Of a DNA stretch of 40,844 nucleotides, positions 17,657 through 26,903 are shown piece after piece. The stretch is from Acidobacteriota bacterium (GTDB taxonomy: Bacteria > Acidobacteriota > Terriglobia > Terriglobales > Acidobacteriaceae), in NCBI GenBank assembly GCA_021826695.1, contig JAKAYS010000010.1, forward strand, positions 1 through 40,844, given 5' to 3'. The notes below the pieces were generated by a model. The model searched no databases. It was not told the DNA's origin and was given only the letters and a program-made list of their open reading frames with translations. The position numbers were made by a program, and so were the translations under genes. Within the stretch, counting starts at the first letter, position 1. The number at the start of each line of letters is the position of its first letter.

Positions 17657-17875
17657 GTGTCTCAGCACAAAGGCAAAGTGAAATGGTTCAACAATGCTAA
17701 AGGATTCGGTTTCATTGGGCGGGACGATGGACCGGATGTCTTTGTCCACTATAGCGCGATTCAAACGGATGGCTACAAAAGTTTGAAAGAAGGCGATGAT
17801 GTTGAGTTCGATATAGTCCAGGGAGATAAAGGTCCGCAGGCCGATCAAGTAATGCGCCACCAGGCTGCACTGTAG
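17657..17875 (+). CDS. Cold-shock domain protein (CspA family)
   Basis: A 72-residue single cold-shock domain, starting GTG at 17657 ([16 protein letters not shown]...). It has the RNA-binding motifs KGFGFIG (RNP1, about 15-21) and VFVHYSAI (RNP2, about 28-35), and ends QVMRHQAAL as in many Csp proteins. CspA-family proteins bind single-stranded RNA and DNA and act as RNA chaperones. The frame is open upstream to 17528, but those 43 residues do not match the family, and AGAGGT precedes the GTG by 9 nt. It is convergent with the YVTN gene; 147 nt separate them. Confidence 0.93.
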   Translation: MSQHKGKVKWFNNAKGFGFIGRDDGPDVFVHYSAIQTDGYKSLKEGDDVEFDIVQGDKGPQADQVMRHQAAL

Positions 17876-18022
17876 CTTTTGGCATCGTCAGGAAACCGTT
17901 GTCGCATTGCGACTGCTGTCCGCGTCGTGAAAACACCCGTATGTCCCAGCTTTAGCGCGCAGGATCAAGCACAAACACCTTCGCCCCTTTACCGCGCCTG
18001 CCGCCTGAGGAAATCCGCTGGC

Positions 18023-19213
18023 TCATTGGAGTTGGATGTTGGCGGTCGTCGCATTAGTGTTTCCGTCGATCACCTGTATGCCGACATTTGAGTTGCTGCT
18101 ATTGGAATAAACGGAGTAAATCGTATTCGTGCTGGCATCGATGCTGAGACTGTCTACGGTCGATCCGGACGAAGAATACGGAATTGCAGTCGTCACAGTG
18201 TATGGATTCAGGACATCGATCGCGCTCGATGTATTATTGCCAGCGTAGAGGAGAGATGCTGAAGAATTGACAGCGAGACCTCTACTGTTCACAAACCCAG
18301 GAACGGCGATGGCCCCGACCGGTTCGGCGCTGGTTTCAACGGTAGTTTCATCGAACAAGTCGATCTGGGAAGTGGAAGCTACGCCGCTCAGGACGGGCTC
18401 ATTGCTTTCGACAAAGAGAGTGTGGGTCGCAGGATCGGAAGCGAGTGCCTGAGGGACGCCTTTCAGGTTCAAATAACCGGATACCGAGTTCGATGTGCCC
18501 TCGATGACCGCAATTCTTTGTGCATATTGTTGATTGCTGCCAACATAGATTCGATTGAGAGTGGGATCCACGGCGATCAGATTGATCCTGTTGACAGTCA
18601 ATGAAACTGTTGCTGTCACGGAGTTGGTCGCGCCGTCGATGACCGAGACCGTTCCATCATTGAAATTATCCACGTAGATCGTATTCGTCGTTGGATTGAC
18701 GACTAGGGCAGACGGATAATTCCCCACCGGTATCGTCGCGCTGACGGCATTTGAAACACCGCTCACCACCGATACAGTATTGTTCCCCGCATTGGCGATA
18801 TAGATCGTATTCGTGGCGCTGTTGACATCGACGGCTGCCGGCGATGGAAGACCCGGAAGCGTAGAGACGACGCTGTTGGAGGCGCCGCTGATGGCATAGA
18901 ACGTGCCGTTGCTCCCACCCTGGGAAGCGCCAGCGCTCACCACGTAAACCATATTGGTGTTCGAATCGACCGCGCTTGATGCCGGTGCGGTAGCGGAAGC
19001 GCCAGGGGAGACCGTCGTCGGAGTTGTAGGCGATGGACCGGAGTTGATTCCAGCGCCGAGCCCATGTTGGCGGCCATTCGTAAGACCGCAGCCGACTATT
19101 CCAGAGAACACGCATAGGACGAGCAATGTTAAAGCATATATGGGAGACACAGCGGACAGAAATTTGGTCCGATTATTCGAACTGCCAGCGGCATTGCAAG
19201 AAGGGAATGACAT
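18023..19213 (-). CDS. YVTN-type seven-bladed beta-propeller lipoprotein
   Basis: A 396-residue exported protein. Residues 1-24 are polar, 25-41 hydrophobic, and I-V-G-Cys42 fits a lipobox, so it is probably lipid-anchored. A Pro/Thr/Ser-rich linker (about 55-80) follows. Seven repeats contain a short motif of the form A-V-D-x-x-T-N-x-I-Y, for example VVNPTTNTIYVDN, AVDPTLNRIYVGS and SIDASTNTIYSVY, consistent with a single seven-bladed YVTN propeller. ATG at 19213 has GAGG 5 nt upstream. YVTN propellers occur in archaeal surface layers and bacterial envelope proteins; a binding or structural role is inferred. Divergent from polX. Confidence 0.88.
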   Translation of the reverse strand: MSFPSCNAAGSSNNRTKFLSAVSPIYALTLLVLCVFSGIVGCGLTNGRQHGLGAGINSGPSPTTPTTVSPGASATAPASSAVDSNTNMVYVVSAGASQGGSNGTFYAISGASNSVVSTLPGLPSPAAVDVNSATNTIYIANAGNNTVSVVSGVSNAVSATIPVGNYPSALVVNPTTNTIYVDNFNDGTVSVIDGATNSVTATVSLTVNRINLIAVDPTLNRIYVGSNQQYAQRIAVIEGTSNSVSGYLNLKGVPQALASDPATHTLFVESNEPVLSGVASTSQIDLFDETTVETSAEPVGAIAVPGFVNSRGLAVNSSASLLYAGNNTSSAIDVLNPYTVTTAIPYSSSGSTVDSLSIDASTNTIYSVYSNSSNSNVGIQVIDGNTNATTANIQLQ

Positions 19214-19376
19214 TAGATCCTCAAAACCAGTGTATTGAACTTATGCAAGATTAAAAACAATCCAAAATATTTTTGGGAAACGAACTTGGAGATATGCAGT
19301 TTGAACCTTTGACGTTTCCGAGCGCCATTTGGCTTTTGCGGATGCGATGATGCAAGGTGGGAGAGGAACTGTAGCC

Positions 19377-21134
19377 ATGGAAAATCGTCAGATTGCCCAG
19401 ATACTTTCGGAGACGGCGGACTTGCTGGAGGTGAGCGCGGCAGACTCGTTCCGCATTCGTTCTTATCGGCGGGCTGCGGAGGTGGTGGAGTCCAGCACCG
19501 TCTCCCTGGGGCAGTTGGCTTCCGAGCCGAAAAAATTGCTGGAGTTGCCCGGCATTGGCAAGGGGATGGCCGCGAACATCGTGGAACTGGAGCAGACCGG
19601 TACATTGACGCTGCACACGGAATTGCTGGCCCGCTACAAGCCCACAATGTTGGAGCTGTTGCGGCTGCCCGGCCTGGGGCCGAAGACGGTTGCGCTCTTC
19701 TGGGATGCGCTCCAGATAGCCAGCGTGGATGAACTGGAGGCCGCCGCTCGCGAAGGCAAACTGGACAATCTGCCGCGGTGTGGCCCCAAGCAGGTCGCCA
19801 AAATTTTGCAGGGCATCGCCGACTATCGCAAACATGCCGGAAGATTTCATCTGGACGATGCGGAGATGGCTGCGGAGAAGCTCACGGAATACCTGCTTGG
19901 CTTGCCGGGCATTACAAGGGTGACACCGGCTGGTTCCCTGCGGCGTGGTCGAGAAACTGTAGGGGACCTCGACCTGCTTGTCACCGGACCGGCTTGTGTC
20001 GAAGACAAAGTCAATGCGGTCGTCGAGCATGTTGCCGCCTATCCGCCCATTGCCGACCTGATCGCAAAAGGTCAGAACAAGGTGAGTTTTCATCTGCGCA
20101 ATGGTTTGCAGGTGGACGTGCGCATGCTACCGGAGGAGAGTTATGGCGCTGCGCTGCAATACTTCACTGGCTCCAAGATGCACAACGTGTCGCTGCGTCA
20201 GCGCGCGCTCAAACTGGGTTACACGCTGAACGAGTATGCGCTGGCGCGCATCGACGACGGCAGTGTGCGGTCCAGCAGTTCGGAAGAAGAGATTTATGCA
20301 GCGCTGGGGATGGACTGGATTCCGCCCGAGCTACGCGAGAACCTTGGAGAGATCGAAGCGGCAGAACAGCACCGCCTGCCGCGCCTGATTGAGCAGTCCG
20401 ACATTCGTGGAGATCTGCATATGCACACCCATGCCACGGACGGGAAAAATAGCATCCGCGAGATGGCGGAAGCTGCCCTGGAGCGCGGTTACAGTTACAT
20501 CGCCATCACCGACCACTCAAAAAACCTTGCCATGACCAACGGGCTGGACGATGCGCGCGCGATGGAACACGTGGAACGCATTCGCGCTGTAGATCGGGAG
20601 ATGGCCCGCGAGATGGAAGGCCGCATACGAATTTTCACTGGCATTGAGGTGGACATTCTCGCCGACGGCGCTCTGGACCTCTCCGATGAGGTCCTGGCGC
20701 AGATGGACATGGTCGTGGCCAGCGTGCACTCCCATTTCAGCCAGCCAGTGGAGCAGATGACGGAGCGCATCCTGCGCGCGATCGAGAACCCGTACGTCCG
20801 CGTGCTGGGGCATCCCACGGGACGTCTGCTGCTGCGTCGCGAGGCGTATGCGCTGGATGTGGATGCCGTCCTCCGTCGGTGCGCCGCATTGGGCGTGGCG
20901 GTCGAACATAACGCGTATCCGGATCGGTTGGATCTGAATGACCGTAACTTACGGCTGGCAAAGGAATTGGGCTGCAAAATAGTGATCGATACAGACGCGC
21001 ATCAAACCTCCCATCTGGATAAAATGCGTTATGGAATTCGTCAACTGAGACGGGCGTGGCTGCGCGCTGAGGACGTACTGAATACCCGGCCTGCCGAGGA
21101 ACTGGTACGACAATTGCGACCCCGACCCGTGTAA
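19377..21134 (+). CDS. polX: DNA polymerase X with PHP phosphoesterase domain
   Basis: Bacterial PolX enzymes fill short gaps in base excision repair, and the PHP domain gives 3'-5' exonuclease or phosphatase activity. Numbering from ATG 19377 (585 residues): helix-hairpin-helix regions at about 54-66 (LPGIGKGMA) and 97-104 (LPGLGPKT); polymerase Asp197 and Asp199 in GDLDLL with Asp247 in VDVRML; PHP motifs DLHMHTHATDG at 346-356, ITDHS at 377-381, SVHSH, LGHPTGR, and VIDTDAHQ near the C-terminus. All metal ligands appear intact. The frame is open to 19329, but GAGAGGA precedes 19377 and the family begins there. Confidence 0.95.
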   Translation: MENRQIAQILSETADLLEVSAADSFRIRSYRRAAEVVESSTVSLGQLASEPKKLLELPGIGKGMAANIVELEQTGTLTLHTELLARYKPTMLELLRLPGLGPKTVALFWDALQIASVDELEAAAREGKLDNLPRCGPKQVAKILQGIADYRKHAGRFHLDDAEMAAEKLTEYLLGLPGITRVTPAGSLRRGRETVGDLDLLVTGPACVEDKVNAVVEHVAAYPPIADLIAKGQNKVSFHLRNGLQVDVRMLPEESYGAALQYFTGSKMHNVSLRQRALKLGYTLNEYALARIDDGSVRSSSSEEEIYAALGMDWIPPELRENLGEIEAAEQHRLPRLIEQSDIRGDLHMHTHATDGKNSIREMAEAALERGYSYIAITDHSKNLAMTNGLDDARAMEHVERIRAVDREMAREMEGRIRIFTGIEVDILADGALDLSDEVLAQMDMVVASVHSHFSQPVEQMTERILRAIENPYVRVLGHPTGRLLLRREAYALDVDAVLRRCAALGVAVEHNAYPDRLDLNDRNLRLAKELGCKIVIDTDAHQTSHLDKMRYGIRQLRRAWLRAEDVLNTRPAEELVRQLRPRPV

Positions 21135-21178
21135 CTTTAATCTGCATTTCGTCAGATTCCGAGTAAACTGCTTGCAAC

Positions 21179-21787
21179 ATGAATTCGCCGCCATCATCCC
21201 CTCTCAACCTCAGTGCGCCTCAAATGGCACAGGTGGATCCACAGAGTCCGTGGCGTCCGCTACTTGTTCCGGCAATTGTCGTGATCGTTGGACTTGTGAT
21301 TGCAGGGTTCCTGCTCGCGCATTTCGGAAAAGCTAAGCCGGATGCCTCTGGCGCCGTTCTGCGGTTGGTAGTTTATCCGGTCCAGGTGGACTCGGGCGGT
21401 CCGGACCAAGACCCAGGCATGCCTGCCGGTTCGGTTGCCGAGCAGAATGAAACCGTATTGCTGGTGCAAGCGAGAGTTACGAACATCAGCCGGAAACCGC
21501 TCACGCTGTTCGACATGGTTTCCGATGTGAGGATGGGCCAGGAAACCACTGAAAGCCCAGACGCGCTGCCAGAGGACATCGATCGGTTGTTTCTCAGGTT
21601 TCCAGACCTGGCTGCTCTGCATATGCAGCCCCTCCTTCGTCACCAGGTAATTGCACCGGGGCAGTCCGCGGATGGCCTGCTGGTTTTCAATTATCCGTGG
21701 AATAAACAGCAGTGGGACCAGCACAAGAAAGCGCAGATCATTGTCAGTTTCGTCAATGGACGTTCCCTGGTCCTGCCGCTTCCATAG
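21179..21787 (+). CDS. Single-pass membrane protein of unknown function
   Basis: A 202-residue protein I do not recognise. Residues 28-48 form one membrane helix (LLVPAIVVIVGLVIAGFLLAH); about 27 residues precede it and some 150 follow. The exterior part, starting at VLRLVVYPVQ, alternates hydrophobic residues as in a beta-sandwich, with VLLVQARVTNISRKPLTLFDM resembling DUF4352-type Ig-like folds (weak). Positive-inside reasoning does not settle topology. No clear Shine-Dalgarno precedes ATG 21179. It follows polX by 44 nt and is convergent with the next gene, whose stop is 22 nt away. Confidence 0.8.
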   Translation: MNSPPSSPLNLSAPQMAQVDPQSPWRPLLVPAIVVIVGLVIAGFLLAHFGKAKPDASGAVLRLVVYPVQVDSGGPDQDPGMPAGSVAEQNETVLLVQARVTNISRKPLTLFDMVSDVRMGQETTESPDALPEDIDRLFLRFPDLAALHMQPLLRHQVIAPGQSADGLLVFNYPWNKQQWDQHKKAQIIVSFVNGRSLVLPLP

Positions 21788-21809
21788 TGAACGCTGGGTA
21801 GATACCCAA

Positions 21810-22640
21810 TCAGGGAACACTGGGTTGTGGCGCATTTTTCGGCGTCGATAAGTATCCGGAAACCTGATTTTTCTCCACCTGGTTGACGACGATTTCAAAA
21901 AGCCTGGGTTGTTTGCCGCTGTAAAACTGCAAAGGCTCGTCCATCTGGCGATTTTTCTTTTCCAGCGTATTGTCGTCCGACATCACTACCAGAGTGTAGC
22001 GAGAGTGTTTAGCGTCTGCCTTGCGTAGCTGGAGCTTGATGGTGGAAATGGCCAGCGGTGGCTGTCCTTGGCGCAAGGTGAATTGAAAATAATCCCGGTC
22101 TCCCAGGTGCTTCAGGTATTCAAGCTCCGCTCGGTTCGTTGCAATCAGCCCGCTCTGCACGCCGAGATCGCCAATCGCCGCATGGAGTTGCCGTTCGGTA
22201 TTTGCGAGTTCCTGTTTGGTGTTGGCGACGTCTTGTTTCACCCCACCGACATCCGTTTGCACGTTGGAAATGGCGCTGGAGACACTGCCTACTTGTTGGC
22301 GCATCGCATTTTCCTGTTGGGTCAAACGGCTGGTTTCCATTTCCTGCTGGTGGAGAATGTCCCGAGCGCGCAACTCAATCTGGCGTCGCGTAATACCGAC
22401 TTTGGCGCCAAAGGCGTCGGTGGCCGCGAGGAGTTGTCTTTGCGTCTCCGCCTGTTGCGCTGCCAGTTCCGCGGATTGCTCTTTCGCGTGGCGGAGCTCG
22501 ACTTCTACCCGCGATAGCCGACTCTGGAGTAAGTAGATACCAGCCAGGCTCCCCAGGGCGATGAGAAGGGAGAGCCCGATAATCAATAGCAAAAATCCTG
22601 TTGGAGACCGTTCCTCCGAATAAAATTCATCCTCTGTCAT
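21810..22640 (-). CDS. Membrane-anchored coiled-coil protein, unknown function
   Basis: A 276-residue protein with an acidic N-terminus, one membrane helix at about 15-38 (FLLLIIGLSLLIALGSLAGIYLL split across that range), a long coiled coil at about 40-170 rich in Gln, Glu, Ala and Arg, then a C-terminal globular part beginning at YFQFTLRQGQPP (about 185) that contains ISTIKLQLRKAD. The layout is that of a periplasmic stalk protein. I do not recognise the family. ATG at 22640 has AGGAG 11 nt upstream. It ends convergently with the single-pass protein at 21179-21787, whose exported domain has a comparable size, so the two may work together (inference). Confidence 0.8.
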   Translation of the reverse strand: MTEDEFYSEERSPTGFLLLIIGLSLLIALGSLAGIYLLQSRLSRVEVELRHAKEQSAELAAQQAETQRQLLAATDAFGAKVGITRRQIELRARDILHQQEMETSRLTQQENAMRQQVGSVSSAISNVQTDVGGVKQDVANTKQELANTERQLHAAIGDLGVQSGLIATNRAELEYLKHLGDRDYFQFTLRQGQPPLAISTIKLQLRKADAKHSRYTLVVMSDDNTLEKKNRQMDEPLQFYSGKQPRLFEIVVNQVEKNQVSGYLSTPKNAPQPSVP

Positions 22641-22775
22641 GTACAGGTTGCTCCTGAGCGTTCAATTCGACCCGATTGGGCATAAAAAAAGGATTCAGGC
22701 AGCAAGTGTACAAGTTCATATCACACACTAGATTTTCACAAATTCATAGCTCGTACAATCATCTAGGGTAAATGG

Positions 22776-23894
22776 GTGCATGAACAGACTGCGTGTATGA
22801 GTAGATTACGGACGAGCGACGTTGTCATTGCGGGTGGCGGAATCATCGGTCTGTCCCTGGGGCTGGAATTGCTTCAGCGCGGACTCTCTGTTGTCGTCCT
22901 GGAACGCGATCAAGCCATGCAGTCCGCGTCCTGGGCTGCTGGAGGTATGCTGGCCGCGCGCGATCCGGAAAATTCTCCTGCTCTTTTACCGCTTTCCTTG
23001 CACAGCCTGGCGTTGTATCCCGCGTACCTGGATCGAGTGCGGACACTTTCTGACCAGCCTGTTCCCATACGGACCCGGAGAACACTTCAGCAGGTACGGC
23101 CATCGTATTCCGCAGGTGCCGATGTTACTTTTGACGACGCCAAAAAATGGGTCCCTGGGTTGCCTGAAACCGATGGCAAGTTTGTCTGGCTGGAGGAAGA
23201 TAGTTTCGATCCGCGAGATTTGTGCCGCGCTCTGCCGATGGCATTTCTTGCAGAAAAGGGAATTCTTTTGGAGAAAACGCCCGTTCTAGGCGTGGAATGT
23301 TCCTCCTCGGCAGTTGTGGTCGAAACAACGCGGGAGCAAATTCATGCTGCCACGTTTGTGAATTGCCGCGGAGCGTGGGCCGGCGACATGCATTTTGGCG
23401 GAATTCCTGTCGAACCGGTGAAGGGGCAGATGGTGACGGTGGCGCTTGCAGCGGAGCGCTTGCGGTGCGTGCTGCGTACACCGAAGTTCTACGCGATTCC
23501 GCGTGGGGATGGTCGCGTAGCGATCGGAGCAACCATTGAACAGGCTGGTTTTGATGCTAACGTGCACGAACAGTATATTGCGGCCATCTTACACACGGCT
23601 GCCGAATTTATTCCGGAGGTCGAGCATGCGTCCCGCCTTGAAAGTTGGACCGGTTTTCGCCCGGGAACACCCGATGACCTGCCGATTTTAGGGGCTGCGG
23701 ACGCGTCGAATTGCTGGCATGCAACTGGGCATTATCGCAACGGGATTTTGCTGGCGCCGGCAACGGCGCGCGTGATGGCGCAGTTGATTTTTGGGGAAAC
23801 TCCAGATCTGCCGCTAAAGGTTTTTTCTCCAGCCCGGTTCCCATTGAAAACCGCACTGGATGCTTGTTCCAGCGTCTCATACAGCGCAAGGTAG
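22776..23894 (+). CDS. thiO: FAD-dependent glycine/D-amino-acid oxidase, ThiO-like
   Basis: ThiO oxidises glycine to iminoglycine for the thiazole half of thiamine; related enzymes act on other amino acids. The 372-residue protein has the FAD motif VIAGGGIIGLSLGLELL near 17-33, the E-R following beta-2 (VVLERD), ASWAAGGMLAA near 50-60, and a C-terminal RPGTPDDLPILG plus TGHYRNGILLAPATA, strong DAO/ThiO features. The start is GTG at 22776 with TAGGG 7 nt upstream, or ATG at 22797 without a ribosome-binding site. No other thi gene is in the window and I see no TPP riboswitch upstream, so the exact substrate remains open. Confidence 0.88.
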   Translation: MHEQTACMSRLRTSDVVIAGGGIIGLSLGLELLQRGLSVVVLERDQAMQSASWAAGGMLAARDPENSPALLPLSLHSLALYPAYLDRVRTLSDQPVPIRTRRTLQQVRPSYSAGADVTFDDAKKWVPGLPETDGKFVWLEEDSFDPRDLCRALPMAFLAEKGILLEKTPVLGVECSSSAVVVETTREQIHAATFVNCRGAWAGDMHFGGIPVEPVKGQMVTVALAAERLRCVLRTPKFYAIPRGDGRVAIGATIEQAGFDANVHEQYIAAILHTAAEFIPEVEHASRLESWTGFRPGTPDDLPILGAADASNCWHATGHYRNGILLAPATARVMAQLIFGETPDLPLKVFSPARFPLKTALDACSSVSYSAR

Positions 23895-24060
23895 ACGACT
23901 TTGGGCGGATGACGGCAGGCAGCGCGGTGACAGAGTCTGCGCACTGCGTTATAACGGGAAGTTGGGGTTTTCTGGCCGAGTGATGGCAGCCTGAGGTTTT
24001 TGGGCAAGCATACACGGCATTATCGTTTGGATTATTGCTGACTTTTGGAGAAAACTTTTT

Positions 24061-25197
24061 ATGATGTCGACGACTGTCGCGGCGCGCGGACTGGAAGGGA
24101 TCGTTGCTGCCCATTCTGGAATTTGCTGGATCGATGGAGATGCTGGCGTGCTGGCCTATCGCGGGATTGATATTCACGAGCTGGCGCAAAAATCCAACTT
24201 TGAAGAAACAACCTATCTGCTATGGTTTGGCAATCTTCCGACGGCGCAGGAACTCGCCGATTTCCGCAAACATCTTGCTGACGGCCGCGTCCTTCCGCGG
24301 GAAATTCTACAGTTGATGGAAAAATTTCCCCGCCATGCTACACCGATGGAAGTGCTCCGCACGGTCGTCTCCGCGCTAAGCATGTATGACGCGGACGAAA
24401 AAGACAATCTGCATGATGCCAACGTTCGCAAGAGCTATCGGCTGACCTCGCAGGTGGCCATGATTGTTGCGGCCTATGATCGCATCCGCAAAGGGAAGCC
24501 AGTCGTCCAGCCTGACCCGGCGCTGTCCCACGCGGCCAATTTTCTATGGATGCTGAATGGAGAAAAGCCCTCGGCTACCGCAGAGCAGGCGCTCGATGTG
24601 GCGCTGATTCTGCACGCCGACCATGAGTTGAATGCCTCCACCTTTGCCGCTCGCGTAATCGCCGCGACGTTGTCCGATATACATTCCGCCATCACCGGAG
24701 CGATTGGCGCATTGAAGGGGCCGCTACACGGCGGCGCGAATGAAGCCGTGATGCACATTTTGTTTGCCATCGATAAAGAAGGCGCGGACCCGGTGGAATA
24801 TGTGCGGAAAATGTTGGCGGAGAAAAAGAAGGTCTCCGGCTTCGGCCATCGCGTGTACCACACGGAAGACCCACGCGCGACGCACTTGCGGCGCATGTCG
24901 GAGGACCTAGGCCGGGCCAGCGGCAATCCCAAATGGTTTGAAATGTCGCGCAAGATCGAGCTGTTCGTGAAGGAAGAAAAGAAGCTGAACGCGAACGTGG
25001 ATTTTTATTCCGCCTCGACGTACACGACGCTCGGGATCGATGTCGATCTGTTCACGCCGATCTTCGCCGTCAGCCGCATCGCAGGCTGGGCCGCGCATGT
25101 CATCGAACAACTCGATGACAACCGCCTGATTCGCCCACGCGCGGAATACAACGGGCCAACATATCCAGCCAAATATGTGCCGGTTGAAAATCGATAG
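24061..25197 (+). CDS. gltA: Citrate synthase
   Basis: Condenses acetyl-CoA with oxaloacetate to citrate. The 378-residue length fits the shorter Gram-positive/archaeal-type citrate synthases. Catalytic residues are visible: His223 in GPLHGGAN, His263 in GFGHRVYH and Asp314 in NVDFYS; ADHELNAS (186-193) binds substrate. The N-terminus (GLEGIVAAHSGICWIDGDAG) is typical. GGAG lies about 10 nt before ATG 24061. A 2-methylcitrate synthase (PrpC) is the main alternative, but no propionate genes are adjacent. Confidence 0.93.
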   Translation: MMSTTVAARGLEGIVAAHSGICWIDGDAGVLAYRGIDIHELAQKSNFEETTYLLWFGNLPTAQELADFRKHLADGRVLPREILQLMEKFPRHATPMEVLRTVVSALSMYDADEKDNLHDANVRKSYRLTSQVAMIVAAYDRIRKGKPVVQPDPALSHAANFLWMLNGEKPSATAEQALDVALILHADHELNASTFAARVIAATLSDIHSAITGAIGALKGPLHGGANEAVMHILFAIDKEGADPVEYVRKMLAEKKKVSGFGHRVYHTEDPRATHLRRMSEDLGRASGNPKWFEMSRKIELFVKEEKKLNANVDFYSASTYTTLGIDVDLFTPIFAVSRIAGWAAHVIEQLDDNRLIRPRAEYNGPTYPAKYVPVENR

Positions 25198-25286
25198 ATT
25201 TCCTCAAAGGCTAATTCCGTCAGCATGGCCAGCGATTGGAATCCCCACGTCTTAATGTTCAGACATGGATCGGCAGGACAGCAATA

Positions 25287-25835
25287 TTATTTTTCTATCG
25301 ATGATGCTCCTTGGCGGCGTTGCGCCAGCAGCAGTCTGGCTTCGTCGTCATTGACCGGCTCAAGATTGAGCGTGTACCACGGAGCGCCTTTCCAGGCGTT
25401 GCGGGAAGTGACACGAACGCGAAAATAATACGTACCTCCAGGCTGGGCAGTGAAGTTTTCCAGCGAGATCAATCGGGACAGCGATTTGAATTTCGATTGC
25501 CAGTTAGCGCAGAGGTGATGTTCGCCAGCTTCCACCGGCAAGACAAGATACGAGTCATGATGGTCCGCACCCAACCATCTGCCATCCATCCCGAGCCGAA
25601 CAGTTGGACCTCTTCCGATTTTGTATGTTGGATTTTCAAACACTTCAATGATGTAAATCTGCGCCTTGCCGGGCTGCGCTGGCGTCACAGGATGGGGATG
25701 GACATACGTCGCCACGTTGAATTCCACCTGGAATGGTCCACAGGCGGACTCGGCCTGTTTCACTGTCGGGGCATTTTGTGCGGCGGCGAAGGAAGTGAGT
25801 AAGAGGCAGATAAAAAGAATGTGTGCGGTTTTCAT
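25287..25835 (-). CDS. Secreted small protein, DUF2846-like
   Basis: A 182-residue exported protein from ATG 25835 (GAGGT 5 nt upstream; the frame is open to 25856 but without a site). Residues 1-19 form a signal peptide (HILFICLLLTSFAAAQ). The mature part contains KAQIYIIEVFENP and the pattern VRLGMDGRWLGAD...VLPVEAGEHHLCANW, which resembles DUF2846, and two Cys (about 32 and 105) that might form a disulfide. Function unknown. It is convergent with citrate synthase and divergent from the proline dehydrogenase. Confidence 0.75.
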   Translation of the reverse strand: MKTAHILFICLLLTSFAAAQNAPTVKQAESACGPFQVEFNVATYVHPHPVTPAQPGKAQIYIIEVFENPTYKIGRGPTVRLGMDGRWLGADHHDSYLVLPVEAGEHHLCANWQSKFKSLSRLISLENFTAQPGGTYYFRVRVTSRNAWKGAPWYTLNLEPVNDDEARLLLAQRRQGASSIEK

Positions 25836-25953
25836 GAGGACCTCAAAAATCTGCAATTTCCAATCAGACTACTGTAGCAACGAAGAAAAAACACTGCTTA
25901 CTGCTTCCGGAGCAATATGACACAATAAAGAGTTTGCCTGAGGCCCCTTGCTA

Positions 25954-26883
25954 ATGAGTACGAACCTCCTTCGCTCCACCTTTATTGCCTTGTCGCAGAA
26001 CCGACCCTTGCGCCGTTTTGCGGAAAGCTCGCGTATCGGGCGGAAGATGTCCGGGCGATTTATCGCCGGGACGCAGGTTGCCGATGTTTTGCGGGCGGCG
26101 GAAGCGTTGAACCGCGAAGGCATTTCAGTCTCGCTCGACAGCCTGGGCGAAAATGTTTATACCGAGGCGGAAGCCCACCACTCCGCTGACATTTATCACC
26201 AACTGCTGGATGCGATCCAGCAGCGCGGCTTGCAGGCCAACGTCAGTTTAAAGCTGACGCAGATGGGCATGGACCTCGATCCGAATCTGGCGTACCGGAT
26301 CACGAGCGAACTGGTGGACCATGCAGTTGCCGCCGACACATTTGTTCGCGTCGACATGGAAGGCACGGACTACACCCAGCCCACCATCGACATGACGCGC
26401 GACATCCACAACCAGCCCAATCATACTGGCCGCATTGGCACGGTGATGCAGGCATATCTCTATCGCTGCGAGGACGACATCCGCGCGCTGCTGGCCGACC
26501 GCATTCGCATTCGCCTATGCAAGGGCGCTTACAAAGAGCCGCCCACGCTGGCCTTTCCAGAGAAGAAGGACGTTGACGCCAACTACGTGAAGCTGATGAA
26601 GATTCTGCTGACCAGCGGCGTCTATCACGGCATGGCCACGCATGATGAAGCGATCATCCGCGCGACGAAAAAGTTTGTGGAAGAGCAGGGTATCGATAAG
26701 CGCAGTTTCGAGTTTCAGATGCTCTACGGCGTGCGCCGCGATCTGCAACACTCGCTGGTGAAGGAAGGCTACAACATGCGCGTGTACATTCCGTTTGGCA
26801 CGGAATGGTATCCGTACTTTATGCGTCGGCTGGCGGAGCGTCCTGCAAACGTATTGTTCATCGCGAAAAACTTGTTGAAGTAG
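25954..26883 (+). CDS. putB: Proline dehydrogenase (monofunctional)
   Basis: Oxidises L-proline to pyrroline-5-carboxylate with FAD, passing electrons to quinones. About 309 residues, the single-domain bacterial form. Family motifs: SLKLTQMG (about 98), RVDMEGTDYT (132-141), RLCKGAYKEP in the barrel, FQMLYGVRRDLQ and RVYIPFGTEWYPYFMRRLAERPAN near the end (split across residues about 275-297), where the family signature lies. ATG 25954 is 10 nt after TGAGG; the in-frame TTG at 25948 is also possible (spacing 4). No pyrroline-5-carboxylate dehydrogenase is adjacent. Confidence 0.93.
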   Translation: MSTNLLRSTFIALSQNRPLRRFAESSRIGRKMSGRFIAGTQVADVLRAAEALNREGISVSLDSLGENVYTEAEAHHSADIYHQLLDAIQQRGLQANVSLKLTQMGMDLDPNLAYRITSELVDHAVAADTFVRVDMEGTDYTQPTIDMTRDIHNQPNHTGRIGTVMQAYLYRCEDDIRALLADRIRIRLCKGAYKEPPTLAFPEKKDVDANYVKLMKILLTSGVYHGMATHDEAIIRATKKFVEEQGIDKRSFEFQMLYGVRRDLQHSLVKEGYNMRVYIPFGTEWYPYFMRRLAERPANVLFIAKNLLK

Positions 26884-26903
26884 AAAGACGCCATTGTCGA
26901 GTG

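Noticed and set aside
21793-21806. Short palindrome GGGTA-GA-TACCC between convergent genes
   Set aside because: Stem of 5 bp with a 2-nt loop and no T-run on either strand; too weak to call a terminator.
22641-22797. TPP riboswitch upstream of the ThiO-like gene
   Set aside because: No CTGAGA-type thi-box core or the second conserved arm is present in the divergent gap.
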